Positions 21,046 through 30,823 of a stretch of 64,000 nt of DNA are shown in pieces. A program made the position numbers and the translations under genes. Source of the stretch: Fomitopsis serialis (taxonomy: Eukaryota > Basidiomycota > Agaricomycetes > Polyporales > Fomitopsidaceae); NCBI RefSeq assembly GCF_022376445.1, contig NW_025955062.1, forward strand, positions 81,657 to 145,656, given 5' to 3'. The notes under the pieces are model-generated. The model did not search any database. It was not told where the DNA came from and saw nothing but the letters and a program-made list of their open reading frames with translations. Positions within the stretch are counted from its first letter, which is position 1. Each line of letters starts with the position of its first letter.

Positions 21046-23820
21046 ATGCAGCTCAGCTTTTTGTCTCGCAGGGCTACCACGAAACCGCCTATACCCCCCG
21101 TGAATCTGAAGGACCGCATCGCAGCACTACAACAGCGCAATGCAGGCTCAAACCATGCAGGCTCAAGTCATGCAGACTTGAAGCAGTCTGCTGGAGCCCC
21201 AAACGCCGCGCGCGCGCCAGGTAGCTTACGAGACAAGATCGCCTCTTTCGAGAAGCAAGGTGCCGTTCCCGTCCCGAGGGGTAGTTTTGGGCTAGGTGCA
21301 CCCCCAGTGGATGATGGGTCATCTCGACGTCGAGGAGAGTTGATGGGAAACCGTGTTCCGGGACTATCCAGGCCAGTCGCACCCGCTCCAACTCATCCGA
21401 CGCGGGCTACCAGCCCTAGCTTTGCGGACAGAAGTCGTGCCGCCTCAGCAACCTTGTTGAGCGGACCGTCTTCTCGCTCCGTCTCACCTACCATGTCTGC
21501 AGATGGAGAGGCGGACAGCTACGGCTCTCTTGAAGCTGCTCTCGAGGAGACGACCTCGCCCCGACATTCTGGAGCATGGCAGGCACGCCGGCGAAGTGTC
21601 TCCGACATCGTTGCGAAGTTCTCACTACCTGCTATTGCTGTCGAGTCGCTTCCAGAAGGCCAAGAGGAAGCCGAGTCGTCTACGCCCGCAATCGTCTTGC
21701 CCGAGGAACTTCGGGACAGCTCATCCGAACCACATCCTCCTTCATCAATCACACAGGCAACTTCCATAACTGCTGAGAATGCGCCTGACCATAGCGCGTC
21801 ATTACCTCCGTCAGACGACACAGGTCGGACAAATCCCCCACACCTGGTGGATAGCGCAGAGAGGCCGCAGGCTAGAGAGCTTCATAGCGACGCGGACGGA
21901 CAGTCATCACCCGCTGTCACGCCGCCGGCAGCTGCAGATGAACCGTCATCCTCAGCAATGGCTGTAGTTGACACACAGGCTGCCAGCGGTCCTGCAGTCG
22001 TTGCGGAGCAAAGTGGCCTACCGGTTATTTCGGACGTTTCAGCCGCAACAGAGACGTTCCCTTCTCCTGGCGTGCAGGATCAAGTTGCCACTGCGGCTTT
22101 GCCAGTGGCGGCGAGCGATGAGCCGAGCGGTGTGTCTGCTGATACTTCGACGCGCGATGACGTCGAGGAGGCAGGCAATAAAGAGGAAGTAACTACTGAC
22201 GAGGTGATATCGTCGGCGGTACCCTCGTCGGCGAGTTTGAGCAAGCACCAGACACCTCAAGACAGCTTTGCCTTCCCCAGCGTCGAGACCGTCCCGTCAG
22301 TGACTGTCTCACCAGTTCAACCGAAGGTCGTTGATATGGAGGAGCTTGGGAACCAGTCGCTGGCGTTGGACACTCAGGATGCAGTCATCATCACAGAGCC
22401 TCCCAGAGTCGTAACGCCTGTCGTGACACGCGGCGTACTCGTCCCAGTCTCGCCCATCTCTCCGCGCACAGACAATTCACCTTCCGAGCCAATACCCAGC
22501 TACGTCGAACCCTCGCTAACGCCCAAGACTGCTACCGGTTCATTCCGTGCTGTCGTACACCACAAGGTCACAGAAGGTGCCAATCGCAGCACCAGCTCGC
22601 AGGCGCAGCGGGTCTCAGACTTGCGGGCTGTAGACTCACCGAAGTCTCCGGGATTCACTGACCTCGCTGATTTGCTGGCAGACGCTGCGCTGCTGGAGAA
22701 GCAGCTGTCGGGGCTCGGCTCACCAAGGAAGCTGCCTGTGACCAACGCTACCCCCTCCACCCCCCCTCCTGCTAGTGCTCTACGCAGTATGTCCGGTCCT
22801 AGGGTCGAGGTCACCATCCCGGACCAGCCGCCTGCAAACGATGACGTCTCCACTTCGGGCGACGGCCATGGTAGCTCTGAGTATAACTCGCCACAAGAGT
22901 TCCCCCCTATCCCAGCGCCGCGGACACCGAGCCCCGTAACGCCACCCATGGACCGGCGCCGCACTCGTATGGCTTCGGATACTGAGCCACAAACTCCGGG
23001 CCCTATCATACCTACGAAGGATCGTCCGCGCAGTAGACTGCTATCCGATACACCGCCCCCTGTCCCTCCAAAGAGCCCCCGTCCTCGATATTTCTCGACT
23101 CTCCTGTCCCGTCGGCCGAGTGCCAAAGACGGCCTGATGCCTATGCCGGGCGCGTACCCTCGCGACAGCGTGTGCTCAGAGATGTCCGAGGACGATTCCG
23201 TCCTCGCCACGCCCCCATCACCGCGTTTCGACGCTGTGGGATCGGACACGAGCTCTGTGATGAGCTCCAGTCGCTCGTGGAAGATGCCGAGTAAGGGCCT
23301 GGCGCGCGCGACGTCGTTTGCGGACCGCCTATGGCACAAGCGGAACAACCGCAACACTGTCCTCATCGCCTCTCCTGGTAAGCAGCATCTCCATGTCCGC
23401 AAGAGCCAAGACTCGGGCCATTACGTGCTGAACGCGGGATATCCAGATGACGACAGTCACCTCTCCATTAACACCGCCGCGCGCCCGCGCAAGTCCGAGC
23501 CGACGCCCTCCCTTCCCCAGCTCAACCTGTCTTCCGACGCTCGTTTGGAGCGGCAGCCAAACCCCAATGGGAACGAACGGCCTATGTCGTGGGTGTCTGT
23601 CTCCAGTAGCATTGGCTCGGGTGGGCTAGACAGTGCTCTGTTCGACTCCTTCCCTTCCGTACCTGATACTGTACCTAACAGAGTTCTCCCCATTCCTGCT
23701 TTCTCTGAGAATCATGCTTCCTCTTCAGGGTTGCCACGGGACTCTTTGTCTGGTAGAATTGACACCTTCCCTACCCGCTCGAGTAGCCTGCACCCGAAGC
23801 AGCGTTCTGCGCTGCTTTGA
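21046..23820 (+). CDS. Large disordered Ser/Pro-rich protein, possible SH3-binding scaffold
   Basis: One uninterrupted exon of about 924 codons from the ATG at 21046 (an in-frame ATG at 20764 would add 94). Near the N terminus are KPPIPPVNLKDRIAALQQRN and SLRDKIASFEKQGAVPVPRG, two short helical segments followed by SFGLGAPPVDDG and a Gly/Asn stretch. The centre is acidic and Ser/Thr/Val-rich. The C-terminal half has polyproline stretches (TPPPASALRS, DTPPPVPPKSPRP) and two similar motifs, RTRMASDTEPQ and RSRLLSDTPPP. The end has RATSFADRLWHKRNNRNTVL and PMSWVSVSSSIGSGG. I recognise no catalytic domain. PPVPPKSPR suggests SH3 or WW partners and a cortical or signalling scaffold, which is inference. 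It is clearly coding, since a frame this long has no stop. Confidence 0.8.
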   Translation: MQLSFLSRRATTKPPIPPVNLKDRIAALQQRNAGSNHAGSSHADLKQSAGAPNAARAPGSLRDKIASFEKQGAVPVPRGSFGLGAPPVDDGSSRRRGELMGNRVPGLSRPVAPAPTHPTRATSPSFADRSRAASATLLSGPSSRSVSPTMSADGEADSYGSLEAALEETTSPRHSGAWQARRRSVSDIVAKFSLPAIAVESLPEGQEEAESSTPAIVLPEELRDSSSEPHPPSSITQATSITAENAPDHSASLPPSDDTGRTNPPHLVDSAERPQARELHSDADGQSSPAVTPPAAADEPSSSAMAVVDTQAASGPAVVAEQSGLPVISDVSAATETFPSPGVQDQVATAALPVAASDEPSGVSADTSTRDDVEEAGNKEEVTTDEVISSAVPSSASLSKHQTPQDSFAFPSVETVPSVTVSPVQPKVVDMEELGNQSLALDTQDAVIITEPPRVVTPVVTRGVLVPVSPISPRTDNSPSEPIPSYVEPSLTPKTATGSFRAVVHHKVTEGANRSTSSQAQRVSDLRAVDSPKSPGFTDLADLLADAALLEKQLSGLGSPRKLPVTNATPSTPPPASALRSMSGPRVEVTIPDQPPANDDVSTSGDGHGSSEYNSPQEFPPIPAPRTPSPVTPPMDRRRTRMASDTEPQTPGPIIPTKDRPRSRLLSDTPPPVPPKSPRPRYFSTLLSRRPSAKDGLMPMPGAYPRDSVCSEMSEDDSVLATPPSPRFDAVGSDTSSVMSSSRSWKMPSKGLARATSFADRLWHKRNNRNTVLIASPGKQHLHVRKSQDSGHYVLNAGYPDDDSHLSINTAARPRKSEPTPSLPQLNLSSDARLERQPNPNGNERPMSWVSVSSSIGSGGLDSALFDSFPSVPDTVPNRVLPIPAFSENHASSSGLPRDSLSGRIDTFPTRSSSLHPKQRSALL

Positions 23821-24164
23821 GGTTACGAGTAGGCTCCTCCCCAGCCTTCCGCTCTCATGCTATATACGGTGGCCATCTCCTGTTCGTTCTCGTCTATCAC
23901 TCATCTTGTTATTTGCACTGTTCTCGCCTAATAATCCTATTCATGGAAGCCAATCTCTAACACGATACTGTAAGCTGCAGAATTGAATACATACTTACAT
24001 CGACGCCCGCAGGCAATTGCTACTCCTTAAAGACGCACACCAGCATCGTTGGGAATACTAAAGTGCATAACCATATAATCATACAAGACGCGACTATAGA
24101 CTTCATACGGCATGAGAATGTTGCATAGCTCCGATGGACCGCACGACACAGTAACGCGAGTCCT
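23821..24164. other. Convergent 3' spacer before Mif2
   Basis: No gene is seen. It separates the stops of the disordered-protein gene (+) and of Mif2 (-) and should hold both 3' ends. Confidence 0.4.
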
Positions 24165-26343
24165 TCATTTCGTCCTGGACGAGGCGGCGCGCTTCAACGC
24201 CGCTGCGCCTGCTGCGGTAGCAGGAGGCTGTGGCTCTGAGGACGAACGGACAGCGGTGGTAGGGCCGACTGACGCGGACGACCCACGGCTCTTGCGAGCG
24301 GACCTCCTATCTTCCTCCATTTCCTCGTCCGAGACCTTGCGAGCTTGAGCGAAGAACAGCTTTGCGTCGCGCTCGGAGATGTTCCGGATGTGGTACATGT
24401 TCCCTGCACGAAATGAGCGTCATCGTGTGTCTCGGGAGATGATTATACTGAGGAGCTATACCTCGCGGGACCAGGAACATGCCGCCTGTTGCCAGAATGA
24501 AGCTCGTCTTGTGCACCGTGAGGTTCACTGCACCCTCGATGACATAAAATACCTGTGTTCATGACGTGAGGACGCCACTATCACCTTGACAGAAATGGGG
24601 ACATCGCGTACGAATGTGTTATCCTTGGTACTCTTGGTGGGCTTCTGCCCATCTGGAGGGATGATGAGTTCTCCGGCGGCAATGAAGTCCGCATCGCCAA
24701 AGACCTTCTGGAAGTAGAAGTCATTATTAGCTGCCGCCTTTGGCGTGACCATCTTCGCCGTAAACGCGATGCCTAAATGGCGTTTATTCAACATCAGTCG
24801 CTTCCAATTTCAAGGAACACCCACGTTTCGGGATATCCTCCTTCGACTTGTAGTCGATGACCAGGGCTTCAGCCTGCGTGTCCTCATCCCACCCTTCTTC
24901 GGGGTTGAAAACCAGAGCCCCTTGCGCTTCGTCGGCGGTCTTACTCTTGCTGCGCGGCGGACGCTTTCTGCGATGCTTTGCACCCAATGGCAGAGGTTCC
25001 TCCTTCGGTATCCGATGAATCTCCTTGATGGTCGGCACATACGACGTGCCTGTCTCCCGTCGGCCATACACGACCTTCTCGAGCCTCCACCAGTCGAGTG
25101 GCTTATATCGCAGGCGCCTCCCACGACGCAGGCCATCCGTGTTCTCATCATTGGGAGTGACTAAGACAGAGTATATGTGAACATCGGATGCTGCAATAAT
25201 CGGGATAGAGCAACCGACCTTCCCGCAGGACGTAATTCTTCGACCCCTTGGGTCTACCGCGCGGCTTCTTGGCGCCTTCATTCTCTGTACGTGCTTTCTT
25301 GCTCGGCCGTTGGTGTTTCTCGATGCTGTCGTCATCGCCGCGGTCCTGTCCTGTCCGTTTACGCAAGGGCACATCCTCCTCGTCCGTGGGTTCCTGCTCG
25401 ACCTCGGCAAGACCTCGCGAGATGTTGTCCTCCATCTCATAGTCCGGCTGAGGCACATCCCCAGTATCGCGTTGCTTGCCCTTCGCTTTCGGCGTGGGTT
25501 CGTTGTCTGTCAGCTGTTCGACCTGCTCTCGTTCGTCTTCATCGTCCTGGTCCATCTGGGCGAAGCTCGTCCGCCTCGGCGTATGTACACTTGAACGCCG
25601 CTGAGAGGATTGTGGACCCTGATACGATTGCGAAGGCTCGTCATCATCTGAGTCGAAGCCTCCGCCCCCGTCAAAGTCCGGCCCACCAAACTCCATCCCG
25701 TCATCCACGGGTTCCTCATCCTCACCCTGAGCCACCGTAGACTGTGACAAATTCGAGGGACCAGAATTCCTCGACTGACCAAGGGAACGTCGATGTGAGA
25801 AAGCGGGCGACTCGCGCGGAGAGGGCACTTTGTCAAAGTCGACGTCCGAGGAATGTGCGACAGGCCGGGAGGACGAGCCCACCCGCGGAACACTGGAGGT
25901 GATCGTATTCACACGGGCGTTCGCAAAGTACGCAGAGGGCGAGTTTGGTATACCTGGTTATATGCGCCCATGTGAGCCATCTTAGGGGCAGACCAGCCAG
26001 CCACCCGGCAGCAGTGTGCTCATCTCAAGTACTCACTATCTTCCAACTCCATTGACATCTCCCCGTCCTCATCGACCTCCTGTACGGCCGGCGTCCTTGG
26101 AGTCTTCGGCTTCGGTGTCTGCGCACGCCTCTTGCGGGAGTTCTGCACGCGAGGCGGTGTGCGCTGGTCCGCCTGGCTCATAACCTTGTCAAACGGCTCG
26201 AACTCGTCCGAGCGGTGGTCGACATAGGCGACAGCCATGCCCGTCTTCTTGCCATGCTGGAAATCATCTGCGCGGTAGGGGATGTACTTGGTTGGCGCTC
26301 TTCGGGCGCCACCGACGCTACTCTTGCGGGCGGATGGGGGCAT
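24165..26343 (-). CDS. MIF2: Mif2/CENP-C inner kinetochore protein
   Basis: CENP-C links centromeric CENP-A nucleosomes to the outer kinetochore and dimerises through a cupin. The N terminus from 26343 carries the Mif2 signature (YIPYRADDFQHGKKTGMAVA, DEFEPFDKVMSQADQRTPP). A long acidic, Ser-rich region and an AT-hook (KKPRGRPKGSKNY) follow. The CENP-C motif is RRGRRLRYKPLDWWRLEKVV. The cupin domain runs IAFTAKMVTPK, FYFQKVFGDADFIAAGELII, FYVIEGAVNLTVHKTSF, ILATGGMFLVPRGNMYHIRN and ISERDAKLFFAQARK, then a Ser/Lys-rich tail. Introns before IAFTAK and before FYVIEG keep frame. All expected parts are present and intact, so this should be the functional single copy. Confidence 0.95.
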
Positions 26344-26586
26344 TGCGATCGTCGATGGGCGGGCTCATGAACGTTAACGGAAACTTGAACTCGCCTCAGC
26401 CACAAACAACCGGCGGCGACGCGACGATCACGTGGCAACGCGACGATCAAGCGCCCAATGAAGCGAATCCCAACTAAGTACAGAGGCTGGAATTCCAAAT
26501 CAAGCACTAAACCTATCTGTACATGTGTACCAAGAAGTCAGGAGAGCAAAGCAGGAGGTCGAAAGACACAGTCGATAGTCGCAGGT

Positions 26587-28429
26587 TCAGAACTAGCATG
26601 CAAAGTCAATATAGGCGACATGGCCACAAAACGGAGCAACCTACCCGTATTTGATACGACCCACTCGCTTTCGTCAAGTATCGCACCCACTTGATGCTCT
26701 GGTAGTTGCCCTTCTCAAACACTTTGAGGAAGCGCACGATCAAGCCCGACGCGGTGAACATGAGCACCTGGAAGTCGACGTCGATGGGCGGGCGAGCCCA
26801 CACTTGCCGGGTTGTCGTGCTGGTCAGTGCTGCGTGGGCGGAGAAGGTGACCTCCTGGCCACCTTGTATGCGCGGTATTCTGTGAAGAGAGCTCAAGGTG
26901 ACACACAGAACGAAGAGAAGGGGGGCACTTACTTCCAGATGACCACATTCTCGGCTGGGTCATACTTCGCCTTCCCGCTTGCCACCTTGCAGTCGACGTT
27001 CGTCGTGTTCAGAGGCGTGGGTATCTTCAGGACGACGTTCGTCGCAGACAACTTGTTGCTGAAGTTCGTCTTTACCGTCACGACATACTGCACTTGCGTC
27101 GTGCCAATTTCTGTGACTGTAGGTATAACCTTCAAGGGCAACTTCACGTTTGAAGTCGCTCGGTACCTAGGGACCAGCTGAATGTTAATAGCCTCCTTGA
27201 CATTATGATATAACACTGTACCGCATCAGTTCGAACTCCCCGTCTGGCGGAACGAAACTGATCGTCCGAGTGGAATCAAACTCATTCAACCGCACACACT
27301 GGTGGAACCGACAGTCATCCAGCTCGACGGCATCCGAGGCGCCGCCCCCCCGCTCGTTCTTGTCGATAACCAACTTATCATTCAGCCCGAACTTGCATTC
27401 CGGTGTTCCGGAAAGGTAAGCTCGCATGAGGATGTGGCCGTCGACGTCCGCGCGCAGGGTCGTCCCTGTTTCGCGCGTCAGCTTCTTAACACAAATCCCA
27501 TCCCCATCGAGGCGACAATCGCACCTTTGGCGCTCATGCTTAGATTGACAGTTTCTACGACGTCGACAAAGGCTTCGTTCTTCTTGTATTTGACGTCCCC
27601 GCGCCGCCAACTTGTAGCGCCTGTCGCTTGCACAGTAATCCTCGATGACTCTTCCTAAACTGCACTCAGGTTTGTCATGGATAGTCCAGATGCACCAGTA
27701 CGCACTGGTGCTATGTTTGTCGACATGACACTCTCGGTCGTGATGTACGATTTGAGTGTGTCCGCCTCGCTGTTCTGAGGATAGCCGAAGTCACATATTT
27801 CTGAAACATGTCAACGTCGCTGGGAAGGCAATATCGGTAGCTTCCCTACCGTCAACGAGCTCGTAAATTAATACGAAATTATTCTTGACCGCTTCCTCGT
27901 CGACCTTGCCGAAGTAGGACTTTGCGATGGAGATAAAGCGGTAACAGAACTCGAAGACCAGCGCAGCGTTGGCGTTGCACCTGTGTGCAGGCTCGGTTAG
28001 TCGGGCGGAGGATTCGAGTCCGCGTTAGGCATAAGCCAACACGCACTTTGTGACAGCTACAATGTACAGGTTATTGATTCGTACATGGAAGAAGCTGGTC
28101 GAGCCGAGGGTGATAATGGGCGAGCGCACGTCGCTATTCGACACGACCTGTATCCGGAACACGTCCGCGATTGACCGCCTGGAATGCGCGGCGTATTGTA
28201 TGAGAGTCGCCGCAGGCAGCAAGCGAGGGGTACTCACTTGAGATCTGTTCGGTACAGTCGCGAGATGAGGACCTGGTATGACGAACGACAGCAGTAAGTG
28301 GTCCGGAGCTTGGGACCCTTCCATGGCCGCTACGCACCTCGCCCTTCTGATTGAAGATGAAGAAAGCCTAACAACCGGGAGGTGGTGAGCCGGAGCGCAG
28401 ATGCCATATAGACAACTCACCGAGATCAT
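26587..28429 (-). CDS. APM4: AP-2 complex mu subunit
   Basis: The medium subunit of AP-2 recognises cargo sorting signals in clathrin endocytosis. Three phase-0 microexons start it (9, 30 and 36 bases: [25 protein letters not shown]), then [58 protein letters not shown] and [20 protein letters not shown]. The mu-homology domain has [113 protein letters not shown] and [15 protein letters not shown]. The [12 protein letters not shown] linker and EFELMRY favour mu-2 over mu-1. The 3' end is uncertain: a final intron gives YQIRF and a stop at 26587, while reading through stops at 26606. Confidence 0.9.
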
Positions 28430-29350
28430 GGCTGCCCGGACGGGACGATAGTGGTGAACGTGGTGGCGGGGCGTTGAGGCGGCGCGGAATGTGACCGCTG
28501 ATGCTCGATCAGTGACCCGAGCAGAACGGAGATTCCGATGTAAGTCCGTCGGCCTGGGAGTTTCCTTCCATCATAAATTCGATTCTAATGACGTGAATGC
28601 GAGATAAGGCCGAATTCAGCTGCCGATATTATGACGCTCTAAGCGGGCTCAGAAGGCGCAGTAAGCTTAGCGGGTGTGATCACTGATTGAATCGCACTCC
28701 CACTGGCATGCAATGCCATCTGCAGCAGTGGTCGTTCGGACAGCCCGGTCGCTCACACGGAGACGGGAGTTGGCGAGGAGACAGCGAGGGCAGGCCATCC
28801 ATATCTTACGACATCCGGCCCTTCTCGAGTGCAGCATCCTGATGGCCAGGGTCTCCTGTGACCTCACCTTCACTTGCCCGTCAGGCGCGTACCTCTTCGC
28901 ATGTAGTCCCCGTCCTCAGCCGTCGTGCCCAAGACGTAGCTCCATTCTGTACACAGGAATCCCTCCTATGCGGCCCGCTCCTATCATGGCAATATCTCAG
29001 CCGTACATCCTGGTCATCGTGCCCAGCACGCAGTCCGACTGTCGCGGTCACCCGACGCGCCCCTTGGCCACCGATCACATCGCGAGTCTTGTCTGCTGAC
29101 CCGACCCAACGCGACTCCCTGTCTCCGTTGCCAGCACATTATTAATGTTTCCTCTCACATCGAGGCTATTTCGAACCCATGTTTCGCCCACATAATCCTG
29201 TCAACCTCTTATATCCCAGCTAGCGGCCAATTGTCGGCCAATCCGCGCGACGAGCACGATGTATAAGAGGTTGAGGACGGACCCAAAGTCAGCGGGCTCA
29301 CGGTCGTTCTTTGCATTTCGGGCACGTACGTATCGTTCAAGCCTACGGAA
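28430..29350. other. Divergent spacer between AP-2 mu and the CE16 esterase
   Basis: No gene is recognised; plus-strand frames at 28713-29145 overlap one another and lack motifs. The right end holds the esterase promoter elements described separately. Confidence 0.45.
29227..29267 (+). promoter_or_regulatory. CCAAT pair and TATA-like element of the CE16 esterase
   Basis: CCAAT occurs at 29227-29231 and 29238-29242, and TATAAG at 29262-29267, about 84 bases before the esterase ATG at 29351. Spacing fits a classical fungal promoter. The support is motif and position only. Confidence 0.4.
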
Positions 29351-30823
29351 TGTTGCGCAACCTCGGGGTCCTTCTCTCCGCGGCGACGGCCGTATCTGCA
29401 CAGCTGTACTGGAATTCAACCCAATTCCTGTTCACACTTGGCGATTCATATACCACAGATGGTTTCAACATCTCCGCGGGCGTGAACTCCCCCAACCCAG
29501 GTTACGTGAGTGCCAGACAAACGCCCCACCCGACCTCTGCCTTCCTATCTAGAAGACTGATGCATGATACCAAAGACCTCGTCTAACGGCCCTAACTGGG
29601 TTGAATACCTCGGTAAGCTCTCGCCGTCATGGCCGTCGCTATATCCGGGCGCTCGGCTGAGAGGATGCAGGCGGGACGTATAATGTGACCAATACCAAGG
29701 TGAGCATTCTCGCTGCTTGGTTGTCGTAATGCAATGTATTCACCGGCGGTAGGTCTTTAACTTAGCATCCGGAGGCGCGACGATTGACGCTGCGCTCGTT
29801 GCGCCGTATCTGCCGACTGTCCTGTAAGGCATAGGCAACTCGGTCAAATTGCAGTAGTCCAAACTTACTGTCATCTCCATAGGTCAATTGTGGATCAAGT
29901 TTCACAGTTCGAGGAATACCTCGCACCAAAGCCATATGGCGCCCAATGGGATAGTTCGAACAGTCTCTTTGCCATTTGGATCGGTATCAACGATGTGGTG
30001 CGTCATGATCCGACGTGTATCCACCACAGACCGCACGCTAACCTGCTAACTCAATTCAGGGCAACTCATATGCTTGGGTAAATCAATTCAGCGGCTTTCA
30101 CGGGTTTACGCTAATGGATGCGTTGACTGCATCGTCATGAACGTGCAGACGAACGTCACTTCGCAGCCGGCCTTCCATACGATATTGATGGACAGGTTGT
30201 TCAGCCAGGTCAGTACTAGCTTCATTCGGCGTAGTCCTGAGCTGGGTCCCAGAATAACATACGTCGGGAACAGGTTGAAATTCTGTACGGTGCCGGAGCC
30301 CGGAACTTCCTGTTCCTGACAGTTCCTCCCACCAACCGCGCACCACTGCTCATCGAAGCGGGCCCTACGGCCGTCGCTCAGATCACTGGCGCGCTTGCCG
30401 ACTACAATGACCAGCTCATCGAGTACGCAGAGCTGTTCGAGGCGAACCACACCGGGACGAGCGTGCGCATCTTCGACTCGCGCCCGGTGTTCAACACCCT
30501 GCTGGACAACTACCCCACCTTCGGGTACGTCAACATCACTGGTTACTGCGAGGCGTACGAGAACGGCACGCCTACCATGACGACCCAAGACGCGCCCTGC
30601 GAGCCGGTGGCGAGCTACTTGTGAGTCGACAGCGGCACATCCTTTCAGCCGCGGCACACTGACATGATGTGCACACCCCCAGCTGGCTCAACACACTGCA
30701 CCCGCTGTACACCATCCACAAGTGCGTTACCTCCGAATGCCTGCCGCGACGTGCTTCCCGGCTGATGCGTCACACCATTACAGCATTTTGGCGCACGCCA
30801 TTGCGACGGCGCTCCAGCTTTAG
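29351..30823 (+). CDS. Secreted GDSL esterase, carbohydrate esterase family 16-like
   Basis: CE16 enzymes remove acetyl groups from xylan-derived or other oligosaccharides outside the cell. A signal peptide (MLRNLGVLLSAATAVSAQ) precedes the catalytic block FTLGDSYTTDGFN (Ser nucleophile), then NWVEYL, KVFNLASGGATIDAALV, FAIWIGINDVGNSYAW (the Gly and Asn oxyanion blocks), TILMDRLFSQVEILYGAGAR, NFLFLTVPPTNRAPL, IFDSRPVFNTLLDNY and a final exon WLNTLHPLYTIHN with the catalytic His, ending IATALQL. At least seven short introns are required. The place of the usual Asp of the DxxH dyad reads Asn (NTLH). Several N-glycosylation sequons are present (NST, NVT, NIS, NHT, NIT). It probably acts in plant-biomass breakdown. 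Confidence 0.88.
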
